A stretch of 18,394 bases of DNA, taken from the NCBI GenBank assembly GCA_014879855.1, contig JACSRH010000095.1, positions 1 through 18,394 of the forward strand, read 5' to 3'. Origin of the DNA: Caldilineaceae bacterium (lineage in GTDB: Bacteria > Chloroflexota > Anaerolineae > Caldilineales > Caldilineaceae). The notes beneath the pieces are model-generated. The model saw nothing but the letters and a program-made list of their open reading frames with translations, was not told the origin of the DNA and made no database searches. This document shows positions 1-7,843 of this stretch, one piece after another. Every line of letters starts with the position of its first letter. Position 1 is the stretch's first letter. Position numbers and translations under genes: made by a program.

Positions 1-2
1 AT

Positions 3-47
3 CGCAGCGGCGTCAAGACGCTCTTTGTTCCGGCTGAATCAGCGTAG
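3..47 (+). CDS. Possible 3' end of a gene entering from the left edge
   Basis: Frame 3 reads open from the window edge to a TAG at 45-47 and gives about 14 residues (RSGVKTLFVPAESA). The amphipathic pattern resembles a real C-terminus, and the fragment would converge on the minus-strand cupredoxin gene. The piece is too short to name a family. Frame 1 is also open here, so this is a weak call that needs the sequence to the left. Confidence 0.22.
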   Translation, partial: RSGVKTLFVPAESA

Positions 48-81
48 GGAAGATCATCCGCTGAATAGCACAACCGACCAC

Positions 82-149
82 GGGTTAGACGGATTTGGCA
101 GATTTTTACGGATATCCTCCGGTTTTTATCCGCCTAATCCGTCCAATCC
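82..149. repeat. Imperfect inverted repeat with 9-nt atccgcctaa-type periodicity
   Basis: The arms 82-103 and 128-149 are 22 nt each and match at 18 of 22 positions when one is reverse-complemented. The loop is 24 nt. The right arm is itself built of 9-nt units (TCCGCCTAA, TCCGTCCAA, TCCGCGGTC). It lies downstream of the minus-strand cupredoxin stop and may separate two convergent genes. There is no typical U tract for an intrinsic terminator. From memory, motifs of this kind recur in intergenic DNA of several environmental phyla; that part is not shown by this window. Confidence 0.6.
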
Positions 150-170
150 GCGGTCTATTTTTTCTGTAAT

Positions 171-647
171 CTACTGGACAACCAGCTTGCCCTGCATGGC
201 AGGATAGTGACCGGCGACCGTGCAGATCACCAGATACTCGCCTGCTACGGTTGGGGCGGGAAATGGCTCCGACTTCTTCTCCCCTGCCTGCAAGATGCCC
301 GCAGCCCACAGGATCAAATCTTCATTTTCGTCAGGCATAAAGGGAATGGGCATCTCGACGCCCTGCTTGACGATGGCCCAGTTGTGTTCGAGACCGCCCT
401 GGTTGTCCAGGTTGATCGTCATGGCGTCACCTGCTTTTACCGTCCACACAGGCGGATTGCTGATATTGTCGCTGGTGTCGCCAAAATAGATGTCGTGCAT
501 TACCACGTCGAGCGTGGCGGCAATGACTTCCTGGGCGGATGCTGCATCCGCGGCCGGTGCAGGCGTCGGCGTCGGGGTGCTTGAGCCGCCGCCACAGGCA
601 GCCAGAACAAGCATGGTTGCCGCCAGGATGATGGAAAGACTTCGCAT
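171..647 (-). CDS. Lipid-anchored cupredoxin (plastocyanin/auracyanin-like blue copper protein)
   Basis: This 158-residue protein is predicted to be exported, lipid-anchored and to bind type 1 copper for electron transfer or copper handling outside the membrane. Residues 1-18 form a lipoprotein signal with lipobox LAAC, so Cys18 is the likely lipidated residue. A Ser/Thr/Pro/Ala linker follows to about residue 40, then one cupredoxin domain. The ligand set is visible: His88 in EHNW, then Cys142, His147 and Met151 in the CxxxxHxxxM block near the end. The ATG at 647 was chosen over an upstream in-frame start because GGAG lies at a suitable distance and the signal peptide begins there. It is the last gene of the minus-strand efflux array, 117 bp after the second adaptor. 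Whether it works with the exporter or is a separate unit is unknown. The electron partner cannot be inferred. Confidence 0.88.
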   Translation of the reverse strand: MRSLSIILAATMLVLAACGGGSSTPTPTPAPAADAASAQEVIAATLDVVMHDIYFGDTSDNISNPPVWTVKAGDAMTINLDNQGGLEHNWAIVKQGVEMPIPFMPDENEDLILWAAGILQAGEKKSEPFPAPTVAGEYLVICTVAGHYPAMQGKLVVQ

Positions 648-764
648 GAACGTACACTCCTTACCACTGAATAGAACAAAACATTGTGAAATTTCTAGCA
701 AATGCGAGTCTACCACGACAAACCGTTGGCAATTGTCTGCGACTATCCAATTACTGGGATTGGC

Positions 765-2168
765 TTACTGGGATGGGCGCGCGCCAAAATCCACGAGTGC
801 GGTCATGTTCCACAACAGGCGAGCGTCGTGCATTTCCAGCGCGATGACCGCTCGATAGACAATGTCGCCGCCGATCTGTTCGGTCAGCGGCGTGTCGTTG
901 GCGGAAACCGCGCCGGCAGCTGACGCTACATTGCTGTTCTCGCCCACCGGGCGAATGTGGACAACTTTTCCCTTCAACAGAAGCGACGGCAATGCGTCGA
1001 AAGTTACGTCAACCCTGTCGCCAGGTGCAATTGTCGCCACGTCGATTTCAGACAAATCGAGTGTTTCGACGCGCCAGGCGGAGAGATCGGCCAGTTGCAG
1101 CAGCGGCGCGTTGGGCGTCACCAGCTCGCCGCTGTCGATGTCCAGTGTGGTGATGACCCCATCAAAGGGCGCGCGCAATTCCGTTTCGGAAAGGGCGACC
1201 AACGCATCCTGCAACAGGGCGATGGCAATATCGACGTCGCCCTGCGCCACGGCGATCTCCTCGGCGCGCACAAAGGATTTCACAAATTCCACGCCAGCCT
1301 GCGCTTGTCGCACCAACGCCTCGGCTTCCGCCAATTCACCGGGCTGCGCCTGCTGTAGCGCGTCCAACTCCGCCTGCGCCACGCGCACTGTGGCCGCGGC
1401 GCTGGCCGTCAACTCCGGCGTGACGCCGCCCTGGAGCAGGTCGTAGCGCGCTTTGGCCGCGTTGTACGCGGCGGTCGCCTCCTGCATTTCCAGCGCCTCC
1501 GGCAACATGCCGATGTCGGGATCGCCACGCACTTTGTTGTACGCGGCGCTGGCCTGGTTGAGCTGCGCCTGCGCCAATTCCAGATTGGCGGTCGCCTCGA
1601 TCATTTCCTGCGGGTCCGCGCCGCGTGTCAACATGCGGTAGTCAGCCTGCGCCTGCCCGAGCGCGGCCGCGGCCGCGGCGATGGCGCCAGGCGTCAGTCC
1701 TTCGGCCAGCTTCGCATAATTTGCCTGGGCCGCGGCCAGCGCCGCCTCCATCTGCGCCACTTCTGCGGGGTTGGGCCCTGCGGCCAGCAGCGCCACTGCC
1801 GCCTGGGCGCGGCGCAAAGTTGCTTCGGCTTGCGCCACCAGCACGCGCTGGCGGCTGTCCTTCAGCTTGACGAGCAACTGACCCTTGGTCACCTGATCGC
1901 CTTCCTGGACGAGGACTTCCTGCACCGTGCCTGCGATGAGCATCCCGAGTTCGACGCTGCGGATGGGCACGAGGCGCGCTTCGGCGCGTATGCGGCGCGC
2001 GCTGGGAATTGCTGGCTGGGGCTCATCGCGGGAGGGGGCGTTTTGAAAACTGGGCGCGGCTGTAAGGGACAGAAAGTCGTCGCGCCAGAAGCCCAAAAAG
2101 TAGCCGCCATAAGCGACGCCGGCGACTACGGCAACGGACGCCAGCAGAATCACCCATCGTCTTGTCAT
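765..2168 (-). CDS. HlyD/MacA-like periplasmic adaptor subunit (copy 1)
   Basis: This 467-residue membrane fusion protein would link an inner-membrane exporter to the outside. Residues 6-25 form one N-terminal transmembrane segment. Two half-lipoyl motifs (about 80-108 and 330-360, the second with LRAPFDGVI) flank a long Ala/Gln/Glu-rich coiled coil (about 105-328). A beta-barrel and membrane-proximal domain follow, ending in DARLLWNMTALVDFGA. The coiled coil is built of blocks of about 26 residues, each opened by a Gly/Pro break. It is clearly paralogous to the adaptor at 4374-5720 but carries an extra stretch at about 411-433. The ATG at 2168 was chosen over an upstream TTG because the hydrophobic segment starts there and GGGAG lies upstream. 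It follows the ABC ATPase by 172 bp. The cognate transporter is probably that ABC pair, by context only. Confidence 0.87.
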   Translation of the reverse strand: MTRRWVILLASVAVVAGVAYGGYFLGFWRDDFLSLTAAPSFQNAPSRDEPQPAIPSARRIRAEARLVPIRSVELGMLIAGTVQEVLVQEGDQVTKGQLLVKLKDSRQRVLVAQAEATLRRAQAAVALLAAGPNPAEVAQMEAALAAAQANYAKLAEGLTPGAIAAAAAALGQAQADYRMLTRGADPQEMIEATANLELAQAQLNQASAAYNKVRGDPDIGMLPEALEMQEATAAYNAAKARYDLLQGGVTPELTASAAATVRVAQAELDALQQAQPGELAEAEALVRQAQAGVEFVKSFVRAEEIAVAQGDVDIAIALLQDALVALSETELRAPFDGVITTLDIDSGELVTPNAPLLQLADLSAWRVETLDLSEIDVATIAPGDRVDVTFDALPSLLLKGKVVHIRPVGENSNVASAAGAVSANDTPLTEQIGGDIVYRAVIALEMHDARLLWNMTALVDFGARPSQ

Positions 2169-2271
2169 GGTTGCGATTTTCTCCCTTTCACACGCGTTGC
2201 CCAAATGTCGGCTATTTTACCATCAACTGCGCGGAAAGGGTGGATGCGAGAAGAGCGCGGCGAGGAAGAAA

Positions 2272-2324
2272 CGTAAAGGCATAACGGATGATGCGCGACT
2301 TTTACGCCGTCACCCGTTATGCCT
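2272..2324 (-). repeat. Hairpin-forming inverted repeat between ABC ATPase and adaptor 1
   Basis: Arms 2277-2293 and 2308-2324 match at 15 of 17 positions around a 14-nt loop. An inner cgtaaa/tttacg pair adds further pairing options. Read on the transcribed minus strand, the stem is followed by the T-rich run TTTACGTTTCTTCC. It could be a weak or partial terminator that lowers expression of adaptor 1 and the cupredoxin, an RNA-processing stem, or a REP-like element. A third partial copy of the arm (acggatgacgcat) lies at 2326-2340, next to the ATPase stop. Confidence 0.5.
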
Positions 2325-2340
2325 CTACGGATGACGCATT

Positions 2341-3141
2341 TCAAATTCCCTGGACAGCAACCATTGGGTCGCCGGCCAGCGCGGGCTTGCCATTGGTGCG
2401 CGCCACATAACCGCCGTCAAGTTCGTCCGCCGCGCCCGCAAGCCGCGAAATCTCGCGCGCGTCGGTGATGACGCGGCTGATCTTGCCATCCATCATCTGG
2501 ATGACGCGGTCGACGTACTTGCACATGCGCAGGTCGTGCGTCACCATGACGCCGGCGCGGTTCTGCTCATGGATCAGCTCGGCAAAGGTCTGCACGACTT
2601 GATGCGCGCGCTCGGTGTCGAGGCTGGCGGTTGGTTCGTCAGCCAGAACGACTTCCGGCTCGTGGATGAGGGCGCGCGCAATGGCGATGCGCTGTTGCTG
2701 TCCGCCGGAAAGCTGGCCAGGGCGATTCTGGAGCCGGTCGCTCAGCCCCAGACGCTCCAGCAGATCGAGCGTGCGCTGGCGCCCCTGGCGGTTGAACTTG
2801 CCGTTGAGCCGCAGCAAGAGGTCGACGTTTTCCTGGGCGGTCAGAAAAGGCACGAGATTGTTCGCCTGAAAGGCAAAGCCGATGTAGCGCCCGCGAAACT
2901 TGGTGCGTTTGCCTTCACTCATGCGGCCGATGTCCTTGCCGGCGATGACGATCTGGCCGCGGCTGGGCTTGAGCAGGCCGGCCAGCATGGCCAGCATCGT
3001 GGTCTTGCCCGAACCGCTCGGCCCCACCAGCCCCACGAACTCGCCGCGCTTGATGCTCAGCGAAACGTCGTCCACCGCCGTGATCGCGTTGGCGCCTGTC
3101 CCGTAAATTTTTGTGACGTTGATAGCTTCTAATGCAATCAT
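2341..3141 (-). CDS. ABC transporter ATP-binding protein (MacB/LolD/DevA-type)
   Basis: This 266-residue cytoplasmic ATPase would power the adjacent FtsX-family permease. All key motifs are present: Walker A GPSGSGKTT (40-48), Q-loop Gln92 in FQANN, signature LSGGQQQ (144-150), Walker B VVLADEP (164-170), D-loop SLD, and switch His202. The Q-loop and signature context is that of the type VII ABC family (MacB, LolD, DevA), whose members act by mechanotransmission rather than by a pore. The C-terminal tail past about residue 225 is longer than in LolD and has no recognised domain. The ATG at 3141 is preceded by AGGAA at good spacing. It lies 74 bp after the permease and 172 bp before adaptor 1. 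The substrate cannot be told from sequence. Confidence 0.93.
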   Translation of the reverse strand: MIALEAINVTKIYGTGANAITAVDDVSLSIKRGEFVGLVGPSGSGKTTMLAMLAGLLKPSRGQIVIAGKDIGRMSEGKRTKFRGRYIGFAFQANNLVPFLTAQENVDLLLRLNGKFNRQGRQRTLDLLERLGLSDRLQNRPGQLSGGQQQRIAIARALIHEPEVVLADEPTASLDTERAHQVVQTFAELIHEQNRAGVMVTHDLRMCKYVDRVIQMMDGKISRVITDAREISRLAGAADELDGGYVARTNGKPALAGDPMVAVQGI

Positions 3142-3215
3142 GATAGTTCCTGACTACGCTTGCTGATGTCCTGGCCTGACCTGCAAATTTTCGCCCCTCG
3201 CAACTCGCCCCGCTT

Positions 3216-4370
3216 TTATTGCGCCATGCCCAGTGCACGCAGCGGCTCGATGCGCAGCAGGACGAAGACCGAGACGATGCCACCCAGCGGCCCAATTGCC
3301 AGCAGCGCCAGCACTGTCGTCAGCGCTGCCGTGCCGGTGAGCAAGATCGGCACGGTGACAGGGAAGTTGGCGGTCAGCGCCAGTGTGCCCACCGCGCCGA
3401 TGGCGACGCCGATGGCGTTGACAGTCACAATCTGGATGATCGCGGTCCAGCCGACCGTCCAGTTGGAGAGGCCGATGGCCTTGAGCATCCCGATCTGGGC
3501 GACCTTTTGCAGCGTCTGAATCTGAAAAAAGCCGCCGACCACCAGCACACCGATGAAGAAGGTGAAAAACTGTTGCGTCGTCAATGTGCTCTGCTGTGCG
3601 GCATAGCCGGGAATGGCTTCCCACGCTCGCTGCCGGTCAGCCACTTCGACATCCTTGACGTTCTGCTCGATCGCCGTTTTCATTGTCTCCAACTGGGCTG
3701 GATCGGCCAGCTTGACGACGGCGATATTCGAGACCAGGTCGGCGCTCGGGTCGCCGGCGTCACCACCAGGGCGAATCTTGTCCCAGGTGAGAATAGGGGC
3801 AAAGACCGCCGGCTGAAAGAAATATTGGCGCCGGTCGGTCAATCCGCCTACGGTCAGGTCGTAAAACTCCTCTTGCGTGCCCTGGGTGACCTTGAGCCGG
3901 ATCGCGTCGCCCACTTTGACGCCCAGGCGCGCGACGACGCCTTCGTCAACGATCACATTGTTGGAACTGGCGCGCATGAGTTGTTGGCCGTCATAGACCG
4001 TCGGCTCACCCGGCATGCCCGGCTCGACGCCGATAAAGGAAACGTTGATATCCTCACCACCATCTGGCGGGACTAATTTCAGCGTTGAGAAGCCCACCTG
4101 TCCGACAGCCTCGATGCCTTTGACGCGGCGCAACTCGGCGATGCTTCCGCGCCCGATGCGGCTGGCCGTGGTGGAAAGTTGCGTGCCTTCCTGGAAGACA
4201 AGCAACTCCCCGTTGAGTTTTTCAATATATTCGCGGTTGGCCGAAGCCAGCCCTTCCGCCAGCGCTGCAATAAAGAGCACGAGCGTAGTAATCAGCGCCA
4301 CCACAGAAGCGATGAGCAGAAAACGTCCTTTGTTGCGCCAGACTTCTTTGATGGCCAGATAGAAAGACAT
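3216..4370 (-). CDS. FtsX/DevC-type ABC permease
   Basis: This 384-residue inner-membrane subunit has the four-helix layout of MacB/DevC permeases. TM1 is at about 17-39, a large extracytoplasmic domain spans about 40-262, and TM2 (266-286), TM3 (307-333) and TM4 (343-372) follow. The segment QKVAQIGMLKAIGLS (288-302) after TM2 is the usual FtsX-family coupling helix that contacts the ATPase. Unlike MacB, the ATPase is a separate gene, as in cyanobacterial DevBCA. The start is 3 bp after the adaptor 2 stop, and the GGAG for this start lies inside the adaptor reading frame, which suggests translational coupling. The direct pairing with adaptor 2 makes adaptor 2 its most likely DevB-like partner. 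Confidence 0.9.
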   Translation of the reverse strand: MSFYLAIKEVWRNKGRFLLIASVVALITTLVLFIAALAEGLASANREYIEKLNGELLVFQEGTQLSTTASRIGRGSIAELRRVKGIEAVGQVGFSTLKLVPPDGGEDINVSFIGVEPGMPGEPTVYDGQQLMRASSNNVIVDEGVVARLGVKVGDAIRLKVTQGTQEEFYDLTVGGLTDRRQYFFQPAVFAPILTWDKIRPGGDAGDPSADLVSNIAVVKLADPAQLETMKTAIEQNVKDVEVADRQRAWEAIPGYAAQQSTLTTQQFFTFFIGVLVVGGFFQIQTLQKVAQIGMLKAIGLSNWTVGWTAIIQIVTVNAIGVAIGAVGTLALTANFPVTVPILLTGTAALTTVLALLAIGPLGGIVSVFVLLRIEPLRALGMAQ

Positions 4371-4373
4371 TGC

Positions 4374-5720
4374 TTATTTCGCTCCAAAGTCGACCACGGC
4401 GGTCATATTCCACAGCAAACGAGCATCCTGCTTGTTGGGCGAGATTACGACCGTGTAGACGGTGTCGCCGCGGTTGTCCTGACCAATGGGTCGGATACGG
4501 TCGACGACGCCGCTCAGTTCAAGGTCGGGCAGCGCATCGAAGGTCAGGGAGACCTGCTTGCCCTGCGTGATGCCCACAATGTCAAGCTCGGTCAGGTCGG
4601 AGGTTTCGATCTCCCAGGCTGTATCGTCGGCCAGCTGGATCACCGGGCCGCCTGGCGACACCTGTTCGCCCTCGGTCACGTTAAGCGTGGCGACGACGCC
4701 TGCAAACGGCGCGCGCAGCTCGGTGTTGCGCAGGCCGACGAGCGCCTGTTGCACAGATGCGGTGGCCGCAGCCACATCCGCTTCCGCCGCGGCAATGTCT
4801 TCGCTGCGCGCGCCGGCCTTGGCCTCATCCAGTTGCGCCTGCGCCTGGTTGACCTGGGCCGCCATCACAATGATGTCGGAGGGCATGCTGTCCTGTGTGG
4901 TTTCCAACTGCACCTGCGCCTGGCGCACCGAGGCCGCGGCGCTGGCGATCTCGGCGGCTGTCGGGCCGTTGAGCATGTCGTCCAACTGCGCCTGGGCCGC
5001 TTCGTAGGCAATCGTGGCCTGCTGCATTGCCAGCGATTCGGGGCGCATACCGACGTCAGAATTGTCTTTGATGCGGTTGTAGGCCGAGCGCGCTTGATTC
5101 AACTGCGCCTCAGCAGAAGCCAGGTTGGCGCGCGCGCCGATCAACATTTCCTCGCTTGGCCCCTGGACAACGCGATTGTATTCTGCCTGCGCCTTTGACA
5201 ACGCGGCCTCCGCCAATTTGACGTTGCCAGGCGCGGCCGCGTTCACCAGCTTGTCATAGTTGGCCTGCGCCGCGGTGAGCGCTGCCTCCACCACGGCGAT
5301 TTCTTCGCTGCGCGCGCCCGCGATGATTTTATCCAGATTGGCCTGTGCGCGCGCCAGATTTGCCTGCGCCTGCGCCACCGCGACGCGTTGCTGCGCATCG
5401 TCAAGTTTGATGAGGAGCTGGTCTGCTTCGACGCGGTCGCCTTCCTGGATGGCGACATCCTGTGCAATGCCACTGGCCGCCATGCTCAGGTCCGAACGCA
5501 GCAGCGGGACAACCTTAGCGTCGGCCAAGATGCGCGGTTGCACGCCTGCCTGCGCCTCGACATCTTGAGGCGCGCGCTGCGCATCAGCCTTGGCGTCCTG
5601 TGCGACAGGCGCTGCAATCAACGGCGTCAGCTCAGCAGGGAGATATCCCATGGCATAGGCGCCGTAGCCTGCACCCGCCAACGCCACTACAATCAAAAGA
5701 AAAATCATCAGACGCTTCAT
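4374..5720 (-). CDS. HlyD/DevB-like periplasmic adaptor subunit (copy 2)
   Basis: This 448-residue adaptor has an N-terminal TM at about 4-23, a low-complexity linker to about 60, half-lipoyl motifs around 85-108 and 335-365 (LRAPFAGVVATL), a coiled coil at about 107-330, and a beta-barrel end (QDARLLWNMTAVVDFGAK). Breaks such as GARSEE, AAAPGN and GPSEEM recur about every 26 residues through the coil (135, 161, 187, then about 252, 278 and 303). It shares long collinear similarity with adaptor 1, including GMRPESLAMQQAT against GMLPEALEMQEAT. The ATG at 5720 follows GAGAG and was chosen over an upstream TTG. It is tightly coupled to the permease (3-bp gap), so the two very likely act together. 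If the host is monoderm, as many Chloroflexota are thought to be, the partner of the coiled-coil tip is unclear. Confidence 0.9.
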   Translation of the reverse strand: MKRLMIFLLIVVALAGAGYGAYAMGYLPAELTPLIAAPVAQDAKADAQRAPQDVEAQAGVQPRILADAKVVPLLRSDLSMAASGIAQDVAIQEGDRVEADQLLIKLDDAQQRVAVAQAQANLARAQANLDKIIAGARSEEIAVVEAALTAAQANYDKLVNAAAPGNVKLAEAALSKAQAEYNRVVQGPSEEMLIGARANLASAEAQLNQARSAYNRIKDNSDVGMRPESLAMQQATIAYEAAQAQLDDMLNGPTAAEIASAAASVRQAQVQLETTQDSMPSDIIVMAAQVNQAQAQLDEAKAGARSEDIAAAEADVAAATASVQQALVGLRNTELRAPFAGVVATLNVTEGEQVSPGGPVIQLADDTAWEIETSDLTELDIVGITQGKQVSLTFDALPDLELSGVVDRIRPIGQDNRGDTVYTVVISPNKQDARLLWNMTAVVDFGAK

Positions 5721-5821
5721 ATTTCTCTCACTTTCAGACTTCAACGAAAACTAATCGTTAGGTTTACTTGTTTAACACGTGATGTGTGATGCCGTCCTGC
5801 GCAACTCGTCCCTCGCTCTTC

Positions 5822-7153
5822 TCATCCATGCGCGATGGCCGCGTCTGGCGTCTTGGTATACGCGTTGCCAGGCGCTTCTGCACGTGGCTCCAGCGGCGGG
5901 TCCGGGTTGATAAACAGCCGCCGCCAGATGAAAGAGGCGACCCACACCATCAACACGCTGGAGAAGAGGGCCGGCCCCCACGGTCGCGCGACCGCGAGCA
6001 GCAGACCGCCAAGCGCCGGCGCAATCACGCGGGTCAGACTTTCCAACGAGGCCGAGATGCCCAGCGTGCCGCCGATCTCTTCTGGGTAGACTGATTTGCT
6101 CAGCGCACTGTTGATCACCGTGTTGAGGACGCCGCCGCCAAATGCCAGTGGCGCCATGACGATCAGCAATGTCCAGACATTGGGGACGAAGCCCCACAGC
6201 AGCAGCGACCCTGCCATCAACATGGCTGAGACCAGCATTAATTGTTTGTCGCTGTAACGTTTGGTCAGGCGTCCAATCGCAAACCCCTGAATCACCACCG
6301 ACAAGACGCCTACATAGCCCAGCACCAAGCCGGTCTGCTCGATGGAGAGGTTAAGCGGATCACCCGCCGCGTAAAGCGCAAAGATCGACTGAAACATAGC
6401 AAAAGCCATGCCGAAGAAGAAGCGGATATGAAAGAGCGGGCCGACGCGCGGGCGCTGCAACGCTTCGCGCAGCGATCCTACGTTGAAGGCTGGCCGCGGC
6501 CGATTTGTCATCGCGGCGCGCTGTTCGGGCGTGACAGATTCTGGCAGGAAGAAATAGACGGCGACCAAATTGATCGTCGCGATGGTCATGGCGACAAAGG
6601 CAGGAACGGCATAGCCAAACCGCGCGCCCAGCACGCCGCCAACCACCGGACCGATGATGAAGCCCAGCCCAAAAGCCGCGCCGATCAAACCAAATGCTTT
6701 GCCGCGATCCTGCGGTGGCGTCACATCGGCGATGTAAGCCTGCGCCACGCTGATATTGCCACCTGTCAGCCCGTCCAAAATGCGGCTGATAAAGAGGAGC
6801 GTGAGCACCACGATATTAATAGCCGCCAGATTGGCGCCAAAGAGAGCGACGCCGATCGACTGGCCGAGCACCTCGGCCATGCCCAACAGCAGGAAGCCAA
6901 ACGCCGTGCCGGCAATGCTGATTAACAGAATGGGCCGCCGGCCATACTGGTCAGACAGGCGCCCTAACAATGGAGCGCCGATCAACTGCGCCGCGGCGTA
7001 AGAGGCGGTCAGCAAGCCAACTGTCACCTCGTTGGCGCCATACTGCTCTGCATAGTAAGGCAGCAACGGCAAGATCAGGCTGAAGCCAAGCAGATCGACA
7101 AAGACGATCAGGAAAATGGTCAGAAGTCGGTTCCGACCGGCAGATTCACGCAT
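5822..7153 (-). CDS. MFS drug:H+ antiporter (TetA/DHA1-like)
   Basis: This 443-residue polytopic protein has about 12 hydrophobic segments. MFS motif A, GRLSDQYGRRP, is at 64-74 after TM2. A motif C-like antiporter signature (GLGFIIGPVVGG) sits in TM5, and Asp20 lies in TM1 as in many DHA1 exporters. The central loop (VTPEQRAAMTNRPRPAF) is polar, as expected. The ATG at 7153 has GGAG upstream. It is 38 bp downstream of the TetR gene on the same strand, so it is almost certainly under that repressor, and 101 bp upstream of adaptor 2. It is similar in layout to tetracycline or multidrug exporters, but the substrate is not predictable. The C-terminal tail after about 420 is proline-rich and probably cytoplasmic. 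Confidence 0.9.
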   Translation of the reverse strand: MRESAGRNRLLTIFLIVFVDLLGFSLILPLLPYYAEQYGANEVTVGLLTASYAAAQLIGAPLLGRLSDQYGRRPILLISIAGTAFGFLLLGMAEVLGQSIGVALFGANLAAINIVVLTLLFISRILDGLTGGNISVAQAYIADVTPPQDRGKAFGLIGAAFGLGFIIGPVVGGVLGARFGYAVPAFVAMTIATINLVAVYFFLPESVTPEQRAAMTNRPRPAFNVGSLREALQRPRVGPLFHIRFFFGMAFAMFQSIFALYAAGDPLNLSIEQTGLVLGYVGVLSVVIQGFAIGRLTKRYSDKQLMLVSAMLMAGSLLLWGFVPNVWTLLIVMAPLAFGGGVLNTVINSALSKSVYPEEIGGTLGISASLESLTRVIAPALGGLLLAVARPWGPALFSSVLMVWVASFIWRRLFINPDPPLEPRAEAPGNAYTKTPDAAIAHG

Positions 7154-7191
7154 AAAAACTTCTCCATCCTCTGCAATTAATTACGAAAATA

Positions 7192-7824
7192 TCATCTGTG
7201 ATTCAATGTGTATTGCTCAGCCGATGCTTCCTGCACGCGTGGCAGCAAGCCGTCCAGGATCATCGAGATAATCTCTTCTGCCATCACAGGACGAGGTGGG
7301 GCGCCGCTGCGCATCTCACCGTAGCTAAGGCCATCCATTAACCAGAGGAAACAACCTGCCAGCAGATCGGGATGCATGGGGCGAATCTCACCGCGCGCCT
7401 GGGCAGCCACAAAGCTTTCGCGCAGCGGGTGGAACATGGCGGCGTGCGCCTTCTGCGCAAGATGCTCTTTGTGCTCCGGGCTGAGCGCAGCCAGATCAGC
7501 GTGCATCATCCCCATAAACTTGACTGGTTGCTGCGAGCTGAACCACTTAGACACCTCGCGCAGTTGTGTGCGCAGATCGTGCTGGCCTTCTGCCAGTGCG
7601 GCGACAATGCCCTGGCGGTGGCGCTCAAACATCCGTTCCGCCATGGTCAGGAATAGCTGCTCTTTACCACCGGGGAAATGATAGTAGAGCGACGCCTGTT
7701 TGATGCCAAGCTCGTCGGCAATATCACGCAGTGTGATGGCGTTGTAGCCGCGATCCATAAAGAGCGCTTCGGCGACATCGAGCACACGCTGCGTCGAATC
7801 TTTAACTTCCTGTTCCGTACTCAT
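7192..7824 (-). CDS. TetR/AcrR-family transcriptional repressor
   Basis: This 210-residue regulator has an N-terminal TetR helix-turn-helix: ITLRDIADELGIKQASLYYH at about 30-49, with the family LYYHF motif and the following GGKEQLF. The C-terminal part is a helical ligand-binding domain of the kind that senses small hydrophobic compounds. Two start codons are possible. The GAGGA Shine-Dalgarno abuts the first ATG (7830) with no spacing but lies 6 nt from the second (7824), so 7824 is preferred. It is the first gene of the minus-strand efflux array and is very likely autoregulatory through the palindromes at 7844-7863 and 7890-7907. The inducer is unknown. Confidence 0.92.
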   Translation of the reverse strand: MSTEQEVKDSTQRVLDVAEALFMDRGYNAITLRDIADELGIKQASLYYHFPGGKEQLFLTMAERMFERHRQGIVAALAEGQHDLRTQLREVSKWFSSQQPVKFMGMMHADLAALSPEHKEHLAQKAHAAMFHPLRESFVAAQARGEIRPMHPDLLAGCFLWLMDGLSYGEMRSGAPPRPVMAEEIISMILDGLLPRVQEASAEQYTLNHR

Positions 7825-7843
7825 TTGCATTCCTCGCCCTGCC

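Noticed and set aside
1655..1680. gcggccgcggccgcggcg simple-sequence run
   Set aside because: It encodes an Ala run in the coiled coil of adaptor 1, so it is explained by codon bias.
3219..4076. An open frame of 285 codons on the plus strand
   Set aside because: It is antisense to the FtsX-type permease, with a residue mix rich in Asp, Gln and Arg and no recognisable domain.
4179..5198. A long open frame of 339 codons on the plus strand
   Set aside because: It lies wholly antisense to the adaptor 2 and permease genes, whose frames show clear domains. Its composition (Arg, Gly, His rich) is typical of a shadow frame in GC-rich DNA.
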